DNA of 40,804 bases from UBA9642 sp964545585 (GCA_964545585.1 CAZJFT010000004.1:1-40804), one strand, 5' to 3'; shown: positions 7,123 through 15,168, counted from the stretch's first letter. Notes: generated by a model not told the origin, from the sequence alone. Translations and numbers: made by a program.

Positions 7123-8403
7123 TTATAAATTTTCTGATAAGTTTTTCAAGTCATCCTTGAGTTCTATGTTCTCTCCGAGCAGTCTTTCGAGTTCTTCATG
7201 TATTGATTTTCTTAGTATCTTGTTCTCTCCTTCAAGCCTTGCCAGGTCGTCCTGCAGTTTCATTATGCTGTCGTTGTGCGTCCGTATCTTGTCCTGGTTT
7301 GCTTTAAGCCAGTACTGCTGCTCTGATAAGTTCAATGATGCGGAATTATGAGTTATCTTCGTCTGCATGTGTTGTTTTTGGTCCTCTAACTTCTTTAATT
7401 GTGATTGTGTCTCTTTGAAATATTCGAAATCGAGCTTTGACAACGTATCGATGATATTCTCTTTTTTCTTGTCCTTTAGGTCTATCGAATCGATATTCTG
7501 TTGCAGCTCTTTTATTATACCTGCCATCTCAAGAGAATTGTCTTTCAACAATGCCTTGTAGGGCTCTTCTAAGTATTCGCGTATGATCTTCTTGTCCTGG
7601 TTCTTGTAGTAATATTTCTTCAATGCCGTGTCTATGCCCGATATGCGCATGTCGAATTCCTTGAAGATGCCCTTTATTTCAGTCTCTATATCTTCTTTTT
7701 CTTTCTTAAATCCTTCTAATGCCCTGAAGTCTGTGCCGGATGTTATGGTGTCTATCCTCTCATTGAGTTTCTTTATCTTGTCTTCATAATCCTTGACTAT
7801 TGCCTCATGATCTTTTATCTCGTCCTTCAATCTTATTTCTCTAGTGAGGTTGCTCTTTATCTTCTCTATGTCATCTATGACTCCTTGTAATCTTTGTATC
7901 CCGTGCTTTTCCAGCAGCACACGCACTTTTATCATCTTCTCTTCCAATGTGTGCATGTCCTTGTTTACGTCTTTGAGTTCATTCTCGAAGAATCCTCTAA
8001 GCACAAATATATTCTTCTGTATCTCTTTCGATAGCTTTTCTAGCTCTTCTGAGAATTTTATAGTGTAATAATATAGTTCTAGATATTGTTTTGGCAATTC
8101 TATCTTTGTCAGGAAGTGTGCGACCTGTTTTATGTAATTGTCCCTGTTGCCTTCCATTATCTGTATCTCTCTTCTTGGGATGTTAGGGTTCATCAATCCT
8201 TTCTTGTGCAATTCCCTCAGCTTATGGATAAGCTCTTGTTTCAATTCCTCGAAGTCTGTAATAGTGTCTGTTATTGTCTTGTTGTTTGATGCAAGCTTCT
8301 CTCTGAGTATGAGATTGACGTGCTTATCTATCTTGCTCAGTTCTACTTGTTTCAGAATCCTTTCCGGCTCCTGTCTTTTCCTGAAATAATCGAATATACC
8401 CAT
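7123..8403 (-). CDS. Long coiled-coil protein, unrecognised
   Basis: The 426-residue protein has a short globular start (Gly-Ile-Phe-Asp-Tyr-Phe-Arg-Lys-Arg) and a helical region to about 125. Heptad-rich sequence then runs from about 125 to the end, with breaks near 225-245 and 295-310. Charged residues dominate; no Walker motifs are visible, so it is not an SMC or Rad50 ATPase although it resembles their arms. No signal peptide or membrane span is seen, suggesting a cytoplasmic structural or scaffold role. The ATG at 8403 follows a short AT-rich promoter (TTTAAAG on the minus strand), probably with no leader. It heads a likely two-gene unit with the 84-residue protein. Confidence 0.82.
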   Translation of the reverse strand: MGIFDYFRKRQEPERILKQVELSKIDKHVNLILREKLASNNKTITDTITDFEELKQELIHKLRELHKKGLMNPNIPRREIQIMEGNRDNYIKQVAHFLTKIELPKQYLELYYYTIKFSEELEKLSKEIQKNIFVLRGFFENELKDVNKDMHTLEEKMIKVRVLLEKHGIQRLQGVIDDIEKIKSNLTREIRLKDEIKDHEAIVKDYEDKIKKLNERIDTITSGTDFRALEGFKKEKEDIETEIKGIFKEFDMRISGIDTALKKYYYKNQDKKIIREYLEEPYKALLKDNSLEMAGIIKELQQNIDSIDLKDKKKENIIDTLSKLDFEYFKETQSQLKKLEDQKQHMQTKITHNSASLNLSEQQYWLKANQDKIRTHNDSIMKLQDDLARLEGENKILRKSIHEELERLLGENIELKDDLKNLSENL

Positions 8404-8488
8404 GCTCTATGGAACGTTTATTGCTTTAAATGCTTTATGAAATAATTCTGCCATTAATTATTTAAACATCAGGCGCTTCTTTCCTCTC

Positions 8489-8779
8489 ATGAATGATTCG
8501 AACAAGCGCAAGGCAGCAGAACACGTCAATGAGCTTTTTGCTGAAGCAGAATCTGCGTTCAAGGATAATCCTGAATTGAGCAGGCGTTATGTTGTCATGG
8601 CGAGAAAGACTGCAATGAAGCATAAGATATCTTTTGACAGGCAGAAGAAGATGTCGTTCTGCAAGCAATGCAATGCGTTCCTCAAAAGAGGCATTAATTC
8701 TTCGATACGTGTGCATGATGGTCGTGTTGTTTTGACATGCAAGGAATGTGGTTTTGTGAGAAGATTCGCTTATAGATAG
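8489..8779 (+). CDS. rnp4: RNase P protein component 4 (Rpr2/Rpp21 family)
   Basis: This 96-residue protein is a subunit of archaeal RNase P, which removes the 5' leader of precursor tRNAs. Two N-terminal helices (about 5-46) precede a zinc ribbon with Cys58-x-x-Cys61 and Cys84-x-x-Cys87. The C-terminal Phe-Val-Arg-Arg-Phe-Ala-Tyr-Arg is typical of the basic end. Length and layout fit the family. A TATA-like ATTTAAAC lies about 25-30 bp before the ATG and no SD is present, so a leaderless transcript is likely. The upstream coiled-coil gene is divergent. Confidence 0.93.
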   Translation: MNDSNKRKAAEHVNELFAEAESAFKDNPELSRRYVVMARKTAMKHKISFDRQKKMSFCKQCNAFLKRGINSSIRVHDGRVVLTCKECGFVRRFAYR

Positions 8780-8843
8780 ATATATTCTGCCTATTTTCTA
8801 CCCTGATTGTTTTCACTTCTCAATAGATACAAAATCGAAACCT

Positions 8844-8886
8844 TTATAAATAAGTTGTTACTGAATGATAGTTATAATAATTCAGT
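8844..8886 (+). promoter_or_regulatory. Promoter with inverted-repeat operator for the orphan operon
   Basis: A strong TATA box, TTATAAATA (8844-8852), is preceded by GAAACC, a reasonable BRE. The expected start of transcription (about 8872) falls inside a perfect 7-bp inverted repeat, ACTGAAT (8860-8866) / ATTCAGT (8880-8886), separated by 13 bases. Half-sites about 20 bp apart correspond to two helical turns, a typical footprint of a dimeric regulator. The SD-like AGGGGG (8901-8906) and the ATG at 8914 follow. Confidence 0.55.
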
Positions 8887-8913
8887 CGAATTACAATCAA
8901 AGGGGGATTAAAT

Positions 8914-9051
8914 ATGGAAGATTATGAAGAGAGAGACTTTGAATATGACGAAGTCAGAGGAGAGCATGGCAGAAAGCCAAAGATGGCAGTTCTCAACAAG
9001 ACTAAATTGAGCAGGTACGAGCTTGATGACCTATTCACAAGCGAGGAATAA
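8914..9051 (+). CDS. 45-residue acidic protein, first gene of an orphan operon
   Basis: This short frame begins with ATG eight bases after AGGGGG and ends in TAA at 9049-9051. The next gene's ATG follows with no gap, so translation is likely coupled. The 45 residues start very acidic (Glu-Asp-Tyr-Glu-Glu-Arg-Asp), have a basic middle (Gly-Arg-Lys-Pro-Lys), and end Tyr-Glu-Leu-Asp-Asp-Leu-Phe. It has no cysteines and no membrane span. The good promoter, the SD and the exact junction with the next gene argue that it is real. Function unknown. Confidence 0.65.
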   Translation: MEDYEERDFEYDEVRGEHGRKPKMAVLNKTKLSRYELDDLFTSEE

Positions 9052-9450
9052 ATGAAGATTTTCCAATACAGCTTTTCCCTGAATCCTGACATTGCTGATT
9101 CAGCGCTAGTGGAGAACATACAAAATAAATTATCAAAATATTCTATAGATTCATACGTAAAGGACACTTCAGCAGCAGACAAATCAGAGAGAGGATTGCC
9201 TGAAGATTCAAAACATTTGCATGTCACAAAAAGCTATTATATGAATAATGGCGACATAATAAGATTCATAAGATTAAAGAATGATTCATTCAACATATTC
9301 CAGTTAGACATAGATAGGAATTGGCGTTTCACACCAAAATATTTCAGGAATATGCTTGAATTGTTAGGCGTTAAACGAGACGCAGGATATTCTTTCAATG
9401 AGAGAGATCTGCCCGACATAAAAGGCAGGATGTTCAAGGAGGCAAAATGA
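9052..9450 (+). CDS. Orphan protein, second gene of the three-gene operon
   Basis: I do not recognise this 132-residue soluble protein. It has mixed alpha/beta character: a beta-like start (Ile-Phe-Gln-Tyr-Ser-Phe-Ser-Leu), a helix near 15-30, a charged variable loop (about 40-55), then strands around Asp-Ile-Ile-Arg-Phe-Ile-Arg and Phe-Gln-Leu-Asp-Ile. Its ATG directly abuts the stop of the 45-residue gene. Its last codons overlap the next ATG by four bases (ATGA), so the three genes are almost certainly one translationally coupled unit. It has no cysteine and no signal peptide. Confidence 0.75.
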   Translation: MKIFQYSFSLNPDIADSALVENIQNKLSKYSIDSYVKDTSAADKSERGLPEDSKHLHVTKSYYMNNGDIIRFIRLKNDSFNIFQLDIDRNWRFTPKYFRNMLELLGVKRDAGYSFNERDLPDIKGRMFKEAK

Positions 9451-9803
9451 TAAGACCAGAGATACCCGAGCCGTTCGCATTGCTTAATTATAAGAATGCA
9501 TTATTTGTAGTCGACACTCAAGAAGAGGCAATAAATGCAGTGAAGAATGCTGCAAGAGAGATAACCGGATTCGACCATGAGATATCATTGAAGAAATCAT
9601 TTGTAGGGAACGAGAAATATTTCAATATGAGCCACGATCCTAAAGGTTATGATCACTTGTTCAGGAACAGGATATCATTGCATCCAGTGAACGGGAATCA
9701 TGTATTGAGCATACAATTGCGCGATGGACAAGAGCCTATAGAATACACTATGGAATTGACATCAGAGATATATAGGCAGTTGAAGTATTCGGTTGACGAA
9801 TAA
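9447..9803 (+). CDS. Orphan protein, third gene of the three-gene operon
   Basis: The 118-residue soluble protein is unrecognised. It reads as alternating strands and helices: Ala-Leu-Phe-Val-Val-Asp followed by a helix with Glu-Glu-Ala-Ile-Asn-Ala-Val, then beta-rich sequence with Ile-Ser-Leu-His-Pro and Leu-Ser-Ile-Gln-Leu-Arg. It overlaps the preceding gene by four bases, with AGGAGG about ten bases ahead of its ATG inside that gene. Close coupling suggests the products act together, perhaps as a complex. No catalytic signature is visible. Confidence 0.75.
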   Translation: MIRPEIPEPFALLNYKNALFVVDTQEEAINAVKNAAREITGFDHEISLKKSFVGNEKYFNMSHDPKGYDHLFRNRISLHPVNGNHVLSIQLRDGQEPIEYTMELTSEIYRQLKYSVDE

Positions 9804-9844
9804 TCCATAACACTTAAAAACTCTTTATTATTCTTTTTTTCTTG

Positions 9845-10477
9845 ATGGATGACAAGACTAAGGTATCAAAAAATATATCTTCAGGAGCTGAAGCGATAAT
9901 ATTGTTGAATGCAGATGGCAATATAGAGAAATCCCGGATAGGGAAATCTTATCGCATACAGTACATCGATGTATCGTTGCGCTCTTCAAGGACTAAGAAG
10001 GAAGCGAAGATAATGCAGAAGCTCCACAAGATAATCCCTGTACCAAAAATTCTCAAAGTTACAGAATATGATTTGGAGATGGAACACATCGACGGGATAC
10101 AGCTAAAGAAAATCCTTGATGCGAGACCAGAGCTTGCCGTGTTGATAGGTAAGAATCTTGCATTGATGCACGACAACAACATAATGCACGGCGACTTGAC
10201 AACAAGTAACATGATATTGAAGAGAGAGGGGAAAGATGGGACTGGTCCTGAAACGCTTTATTTCATAGACTTCGGCCTGAGTTTCGTATCAACAAGGATA
10301 GAGGACAAAGCTGTCGATATACATCTTTTTAAGCAGGCATTGGAGAGCAAGCACTACAGGATATTCGACAAGGCATACGATGAATTCCTTAAGGGATACT
10401 CTCCGAAAGACAAGAATGCGATATTGGAAAGGTTAAGAGTAGTGGAGGAGCGGGGACGTTACAAGGAGAAGACATGA
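9845..10477 (+). CDS. bud32: Bud32, KEOPS-complex kinase/ATPase
   Basis: Bud32 partners with Kae1 in the KEOPS complex, which makes the t6A modification on ANN-decoding tRNAs. The 210-residue protein carries the small-lobe Lys (about 52) in Arg-Thr-Lys-Lys-Glu-Ala, the catalytic loop His-Gly-Asp-Leu-Thr-Thr-Ser-Asn (His115-Asn122) and the metal-binding Asp-Phe-Gly (142-144). A basic Arg/Lys C-terminal tail follows. A TTG at 9842 also opens the frame, but the ATG at 9845 is preferred. The upstream T-rich stretch has no SD. Kae1 is often fused to or beside Bud32 in archaea; here it is neither. The gene overlaps the Lon-like protease gene by four bases. Confidence 0.95.
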   Translation: MDDKTKVSKNISSGAEAIILLNADGNIEKSRIGKSYRIQYIDVSLRSSRTKKEAKIMQKLHKIIPVPKILKVTEYDLEMEHIDGIQLKKILDARPELAVLIGKNLALMHDNNIMHGDLTTSNMILKREGKDGTGPETLYFIDFGLSFVSTRIEDKAVDIHLFKQALESKHYRIFDKAYDEFLKGYSPKDKNAILERLRVVEERGRYKEKT

Positions 10478-12249
10478 GAAAAGCAATATTGACCACGTTT
10501 TTGATGACATTTCTTTTACTATTGGCTGTTTCTATTAGTCAAGTCTCTGCTTACAAAGAAGATGGAAAGATCGGTCTATTGACTGTCTCTGAAAGCCTCA
10601 ATGGCACGGTGCAGCGTGGAGGCGTAGCAGACCTCTATCTCTCGATAAAGCCTGGTACTGGCAGGATATACATAGACAGTTTCCCCCTATCAAGACTCGA
10701 TACGCAGATAACTATGCGTTTCGCATCTGAGTTAGCTTGCGACTTCCTCCAAGTAGATTGCTCAAACCTGGATTTCTTCTACACGATAAGGGCCGATTCT
10801 AGCATAGTCGGCGGGCCTAGTGCAGGCGCTGCGGCAACAGTGTTGACAATTGCGATGCTTGATGATCAAGAAATCGATGAGAAGACAATAATGACTGGGA
10901 CAATCAATTCTGGTTACTTGATAGGTCCTGTTGCAGGCATCTCTGAAAAGACTTTCGCAGCACAGAAATTCGGTTATGAGAAGGCATTGATTCCTAAATG
11001 GGATGCGCTCAATGAAAGTTTTGAGGACAATCGCTCTTTGGAGATAATTCCTGTTTCTAGGATAGAGGAGGCATTATATGTGTTCACAGGAAAGGATTAC
11101 TCTAAGGAATATCCTGCAGTAGTCCCTTCGAGCGATTATAAGAACACTATGCGGAAGATAACGATAGATCTTTGCGCAAAATATGGTGGCTTTACAGACA
11201 CCGAGATAGTCTTGCCTAATATCTCTGACATATCGCCGATTGATATATCTAATTCCTCATCGAATTACTCTAATGAGGATAAGGACTATTTCGCTCTCGC
11301 ATTAGTGGAGATAGATGATGAGTCATATTACAGTGCAGCAAGCTATTGCTTCGGGGGAAATGTCCGCATATCAAGGAAACTTTATGAGAATCTTTCAAAC
11401 AATAGGCTTAAGCAGGAATATGCGAAGCTGCTCGGTGAATTATCTATCCAAGACTCGTTCCTGAAAAAACAGGAGATACAAACAATAACCGATTTAGAGA
11501 CTTATATGATAGTCAAGGAGAGGATAGAGGATGCGCGCAGCATTTTGCGTGATGAGGATCCTGATAATATTTCAGGCAGGAACATAGCTTATGCGAAAGA
11601 GCGTCTTGACACTGCCATATCATGGTCGAAATTCTTCTCTGTCAATGGCAAAGAGTTCAGCAAGAACGAGGACGTTCTTGAGACTGCATGCAACAAGAAA
11701 TTATCTGAGACTGAGGAACGCATAAATTATCTTCAAATATATTATCCTCGTGATGTGGACAGGACAGAATTGAACAAGGCATATGGTTATTCTGAATCTG
11801 GAGAGTTTGCGTTATGTATCTTCACTGCCGCAAAAGCGAAAGCTGATGTCGATGTGGTCCTTGGAGCGCTATTCCTGAATAATGATGATGTCGATGAGCT
11901 GCTAGAGGAAAAATTGGATGCTGCTTCTGTCGTCATAAACAGGCAGCAGGAGTCAGGATTGTTCCCTATCCTTGGATATAGCTATTATGAGTATGCGAAT
12001 TCTTTGAGAAGCGAGGAGCCTTTTTCGGCTCTGTTGTACGCGGAGTATGCGCTTGAGATGAGCAATCTCGACATGTATATAGGTATGCAGAAGGAGAAGA
12101 TATCTGTACCAATAAAGATTGATTCACAGAATATTGCATTGTTTTTTCTAGGATTCGCATCTGGGGCGTTGCTTGTAGTGTTCTTTGTCTTAGGTTATTC
12201 GCGAAATAATGCAAAGCGCAAGAAGTCGATTAAGCATTCTAAGAGATAG
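10474..12249 (+). CDS. Secreted, membrane-anchored Lon-like serine protease (ATPase-free)
   Basis: The 591-residue protein has a signal peptide (about 1-26), an S16-type protease domain and a long helical C-terminal part. A transmembrane segment at about 557-578 precedes a basic cytoplasmic tail. The catalytic Ser is in Gly-Gly-Pro-Ser-Ala-Gly-Ala-Ala (Ser116). The Lys is in Gly-Ile-Ser-Glu-Lys-Thr (Lys159), the Ser-Lys dyad of Lon proteases. There is no AAA module, so ATP is not used directly. The layout matches a group of predicted archaeal secreted Lon-like proteases. It would work on the outer face, on membrane or envelope proteins. Translation is coupled to bud32 by an ATGA overlap, an odd pairing of surface protease and tRNA-modification factor. 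Confidence 0.88.
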   Translation: MRKAILTTFLMTFLLLLAVSISQVSAYKEDGKIGLLTVSESLNGTVQRGGVADLYLSIKPGTGRIYIDSFPLSRLDTQITMRFASELACDFLQVDCSNLDFFYTIRADSSIVGGPSAGAAATVLTIAMLDDQEIDEKTIMTGTINSGYLIGPVAGISEKTFAAQKFGYEKALIPKWDALNESFEDNRSLEIIPVSRIEEALYVFTGKDYSKEYPAVVPSSDYKNTMRKITIDLCAKYGGFTDTEIVLPNISDISPIDISNSSSNYSNEDKDYFALALVEIDDESYYSAASYCFGGNVRISRKLYENLSNNRLKQEYAKLLGELSIQDSFLKKQEIQTITDLETYMIVKERIEDARSILRDEDPDNISGRNIAYAKERLDTAISWSKFFSVNGKEFSKNEDVLETACNKKLSETEERINYLQIYYPRDVDRTELNKAYGYSESGEFALCIFTAAKAKADVDVVLGALFLNNDDVDELLEEKLDAASVVINRQQESGLFPILGYSYYEYANSLRSEEPFSALLYAEYALEMSNLDMYIGMQKEKISVPIKIDSQNIALFFLGFASGALLVVFFVLGYSRNNAKRKKSIKHSKR

Positions 12250-12274
12250 ATTATTCTATAATAGATGAATTTAA

Positions 12275-12363
12275 CCCCGGAAAACCCTCTTGCGAAGGTT
12301 CTCCTGGGAAAAAGAGGTGAGCGTAATAGTTGAGAATGATACACCATCTTTTTCTGTTATTAC
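12275..12363. ncRNA. Candidate structured RNA: hairpin plus H-type pseudoknot
   Basis: Two folded modules abut in the gap between convergent genes. The first is a hairpin at 12275-12308. Its outer stem is CCC-GG / CC-GGG with one C.U mismatch, closing an inner stem (about 12283-12300) capped by CTT-GCG-AAG. The second stem begins at the next base: AAAAAGA-GGTG (12309-12319) pairs with CACC-a-TCTTTTT (12342-12353), 11 bp with one bulged A. GTAATA (12323-12328) in its 22-base loop is complementary to TATTAC (12358-12363) just past the stem, giving a pseudoknot. Because the pairs are Watson-Crick, orientation cannot be read from the sequence. It could be a 3' UTR element of the protease mRNA or an independent RNA. 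I could not match it to a known family. Confidence 0.4.
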
Positions 12364-12428
12364 CAGAATCCATCATTTTATTTAAATCTTTCGTTTGTAA
12401 CCATTATATAATGAAGAAAATATTGTGA

Positions 12429-12447
12429 TGGTTTGGTGACGAAACCA
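12429..12447 (-). terminator. Hairpin after the 172-residue orphan gene
   Basis: TGGTTT (12429-12434) and AAACCA (12442-12447) form a 6-bp stem with a 7-base loop, a few bases past the stop codon of the minus-strand gene ending at 12451. On the minus strand it is followed by ATCACAATATTTTC, a modest T-rich stretch. A transcript-end hairpin is plausible. Confidence 0.35.
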
Positions 12448-12450
12448 GAT

Positions 12451-12969
12451 TCATTTATCAAGTCTTCTATATATAGAGAAATATTGTCCATCAAGAGACT
12501 CAGACCTGAACCCTGCGTCTATATTGTCCTTATGGAGCTTTCTTCTTGAAATATCGTACCTTCCTTCTATGATATCTTTGGTTATGTTGCTACTTCTTCC
12601 CTCATATCCTTTAGAATACTCCCAAAAATAGAAATGGAACTCCGGATCCTTAAATATTCTAGTCTCTAAGTCTATATCTTGAAATAAGACCCCAAAAAAC
12701 CAATGTTTGCCCTGATGTGCAGAGGCGCCTATCTTCCAGACCGGCACTTTCAAGTTATGAGCTGAATCAATAAAAGAAGTGTATGTCCCATCAATTGTCA
12801 GAACATGTTTAGACGATGCAATCTCTAGAGCGAATCTTTTGTCTGAGAATATGTGACTTTTTGTGCCGTTTATCCAATGGTTCTCCTTGAAGAATTCCCC
12901 ATGATATTTGCTGTTTTTGCATAGTTTAGGATTTTTTATCTGATTAAAAATTTTATTGCAATACGGCAT
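12451..12969 (-). CDS. Orphan soluble protein of 172 residues
   Basis: I do not recognise this protein. It is aromatic- and His-rich (Phe, Tyr, Trp, His), with likely beta structure in the middle: His-Val-Leu-Thr-Ile-Asp-Gly-Thr-Tyr, then Val-Pro-Val-Trp-Lys-Ile-Gly-Ala-Ser. The region Gly-Lys-His-Trp-Phe-Phe-Gly-Val-Leu-Phe precedes a charged C-terminus. Cys4 and Cys17 lie near the N-terminus without a clear zinc-site pattern. There is no signal peptide or membrane span. The minus-strand upstream region is AT-rich. The gene stands alone between divergent and convergent neighbours, flanked by the structured intergenic segment. A recently acquired gene is possible. Confidence 0.7.
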   Translation of the reverse strand: MPYCNKIFNQIKNPKLCKNSKYHGEFFKENHWINGTKSHIFSDKRFALEIASSKHVLTIDGTYTSFIDSAHNLKVPVWKIGASAHQGKHWFFGVLFQDIDLETRIFKDPEFHFYFWEYSKGYEGRSSNITKDIIEGRYDISRRKLHKDNIDAGFRSESLDGQYFSIYRRLDK

Positions 12970-13025
12970 ATTCTAAGTAAAAATTTTTCCAATAACTATT
13001 TATTCTGATATGAATATATGTATAC

Positions 13026-13235
13026 ATGCCTAAGCAATTCTTGACGAAAAAACATGCTAGAGATAAGAAAAAGAGGGAGCATGCGAAAAAGGAAAACAAG
13101 AAACTCAATGATTTCTATTCTGAAGAGCAATCACATAGGGAAAAGATACAGTCTGTGGAAGAGCAGATATTCGAGCATTTGAAGAACCATACGAAAAAAG
13201 TGCTCAAGAAGAGCAATTCAAAGAGCAAAGAGTGA
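13026..13235 (+). CDS. Small very basic helical protein, unrecognised
   Basis: The 69-residue protein is dominated by Lys, Arg, Glu and His, with helical runs such as His-Ala-Arg-Asp-Lys-Lys-Lys-Arg-Glu and Glu-Glu-Gln-Ile-Phe-Glu-His-Leu. High charge suggests nucleic-acid or ribosome association, but there is no recognised motif. A TATA-like AATATATG lies close upstream and the gene is probably leaderless. It ends eight bases before the convergent membrane gene. Confidence 0.62.
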   Translation: MPKQFLTKKHARDKKKREHAKKENKKLNDFYSEEQSHREKIQSVEEQIFEHLKNHTKKVLKKSNSKSKE

Positions 13236-13242
13236 TTATCGT

Positions 13243-13950
13243 TTAATCATTCCAATAGCTCATCGGTGGAGGCCTGTACTCATTGTTCTGTTGTGTTGCC
13301 TGTTGCCGATTATCAGGTTTTTTTGACGCTTGCGTATCCTGTGCCTGAGTATACTGTCTTATGCTCTGCTGTACTGTTGTCTGTATGGTCTTGTTGTCTT
13401 CTACATCTTCCATGTCTTTCTTCAACGCTTTGGGCGTAGGGGTTTTCAGGTCTATGAGTTGTATTGTATAATAGAATATCGGGAAGAATATTAATGCTGC
13501 AAGGAAGTGCTCCCATGTCAATGGTGCGGCATTATATAGGACGGGTACGAGTATGGCAAATGCATATGTCACATCCCTTATCCTACCAAACCTTTTTACC
13601 TTGTCCTTTGTTTTCGTACCATAGATTATTATGATTATCCCATATGTTATCAGCAATCCGCAAAGCATGAACCTTATCCATACGGCATCATGTATATCTC
13701 CTGCATTCATCAGGTAGAGTGTCTGCCTTATGCAGTCGACACCTGCCCATAATACTATCACTGCATTGCTTATCGCATTACCGAAGCTCGTCCCAAGTTT
13801 TTCTTGGAAGAATTCTCCAAAGAACCATGAAAGCCATAATGGAACGAGGATCCACAACATGTCAGGATTCTTGAACGGAAGCACGAATAGTGTCTGCGCC
13901 CATAATGAGAACAGGTTCCAGATATAATTCAATACTTCTGCAAACACCAT
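13243..13950 (-). CDS. Five-helix membrane protein with Gln/Thr-rich cytoplasmic tail
   Basis: The 235-residue protein has hydrophobic spans at about 28-46, 56-75, 87-110, 125-142 and 145-166. A hydrophilic tail (170-235) is rich in Gln, Thr, Asn and Pro and ends near Pro-Pro-Pro-Met-Ser-Tyr-Trp. The frame can start at a TTG (13953), but the ATG at 13950 with AGAGGTG (minus strand) a few bases before it is the better start. No transporter or enzyme motif is recognised. The Gln-rich tail is likely disordered. It probably has its own promoter, with the deoxyhypusine synthase gene upstream on the same strand. Confidence 0.75.
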   Translation of the reverse strand: MVFAEVLNYIWNLFSLWAQTLFVLPFKNPDMLWILVPLWLSWFFGEFFQEKLGTSFGNAISNAVIVLWAGVDCIRQTLYLMNAGDIHDAVWIRFMLCGLLITYGIIIIIYGTKTKDKVKRFGRIRDVTYAFAILVPVLYNAAPLTWEHFLAALIFFPIFYYTIQLIDLKTPTPKALKKDMEDVEDNKTIQTTVQQSIRQYTQAQDTQASKKPDNRQQATQQNNEYRPPPMSYWND

Positions 13951-14016
13951 CAAACACCTCTTTCTGCAATTATTGATGTCTGGGTTTTAATATTTATTGT
14001 TAATATGATGATACTA

Positions 14017-15015
14017 TTATTGTTTCGCGAATGTCGCAGCAACTATCAGCGGGAAAACTATTGTTGCTTCAGCTCTCAGCTTAACATTCGGTGCATCAGT
14101 CTTTAATTTTGCCCATGTCATAGCTTCCTGAGGGTTTCCGCCAGAATCTGATGCATCATATTCTTGTGCAGTCGTGATGTATACTGCATAGTCCAATCCA
14201 TCCCTGAATATGTTTGCATTGAGTATGTAGTGTTTTGATACTCCGCCGCCCAATAATATTGCTGCAGTCTTCTCTTGATTCAATGCCAGATTGACTATCT
14301 TAGTATGATCGCCTATCATGTCTATCATGAAATCTTTCCTTTTCTGCTTCTGGAAATGCATCAAATCCCCAAGACTTCCATCTGTGAGTGCAGGAGAGAA
14401 TATAGGGATATCATTCTTATATGCCCAATATAATATTGATTCTTCATGACTTTGTTCTTTCTCTATCTCTCTCCCCAGTTCTATTATTAATTCTGATGGC
14501 GTGAACACTTTTCCTTTCTGCATCTCTTCATATATCCTGTCAAAAAAAGGGTTCATGAATTTCTCGAAATAAAGATATCTATCATATGGTGCGAATATGT
14601 TACCTATCCTCCCAACGCCTTTGTCGAAAAGAGTTCTTCCTGCAATATCAAAACTTCCTATGACGAATGGCTTGAAACATTTTATTATGTCCTCTTCCAC
14701 TGCGCCAGCACTCATGACTAATGCATGGACTTTCTTATGCTTGACGAGATATTTTATTATCTCCCTATTACCTGAACTGACCATGTTCGATGTAGCGCTT
14801 AAGAATATGAATGCATCATCTTCAATCATCCTGTTTATTATGTCTATTGCGTGCCCTAGATTTGTTCCCTGAATGCCCATTGACTTGTAAGAATCGATGA
14901 ATTCCTTGAAATCGAATCCCTTCTCGAAATCATATCCCTTAATCTCTGGGAATCCTTCTAATGACTCATATCTTCTCATGAATCTTGCTTGCTCCTGATA
15001 ATCTGAATGTTCCAT
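14017..15015 (-). CDS. dys: Deoxyhypusine synthase
   Basis: The enzyme transfers the aminobutyl group of spermidine, using NAD, to one lysine of the translation factor aIF5A, the first step of hypusine formation. Recognisable pieces are Ser-Ala-Thr-Ser-Asn-Met-Val-Ser-Ser-Gly (about 73-82, NAD site), Gly-Gly-Gly-Val-Ser-Lys-His (intermediate-forming Lys261) and Ala-Gln-Glu-Tyr-Asp-Ala-Ser-Asp-Ser-Gly-Gly. A Phe-Pro-Leu-Ile-Val-Ala-Ala-Thr-Phe end also fits. An ATG at 15033 is possible, but GGAGG (minus strand, 15023-15027) lies seven bases before the ATG at 15015, so the 332-residue form is preferred. The upstream region is AT-rich with TATA-like sequence. The aIF5A gene is not in the window. 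Confidence 0.95.
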   Translation of the reverse strand: MEHSDYQEQARFMRRYESLEGFPEIKGYDFEKGFDFKEFIDSYKSMGIQGTNLGHAIDIINRMIEDDAFIFLSATSNMVSSGNREIIKYLVKHKKVHALVMSAGAVEEDIIKCFKPFVIGSFDIAGRTLFDKGVGRIGNIFAPYDRYLYFEKFMNPFFDRIYEEMQKGKVFTPSELIIELGREIEKEQSHEESILYWAYKNDIPIFSPALTDGSLGDLMHFQKQKRKDFMIDMIGDHTKIVNLALNQEKTAAILLGGGVSKHYILNANIFRDGLDYAVYITTAQEYDASDSGGNPQEAMTWAKLKTDAPNVKLRAEATIVFPLIVAATFAKQ

Positions 15016-15168
15016 TTTGTGTCCTCCAAACATACTAAGTTATTACTTATAAAAATTATAAAAAATTATATCAATATAGAATAAGCTAATCAGAACCTGA
15101 AATGACAATATGTCCCGAATACAAACAATTTATGCATGAAAGAAAGGAGTAAAAAGGTGTTTTTAAAT

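Noticed and set aside
12275..12363. tRNA, 5S rRNA, SRP RNA or RNase P RNA
   Set aside because: No acceptor/T-arm consensus, no SRP tetraloop motif and no conserved RNase P core were found. The element is too short for the latter two.
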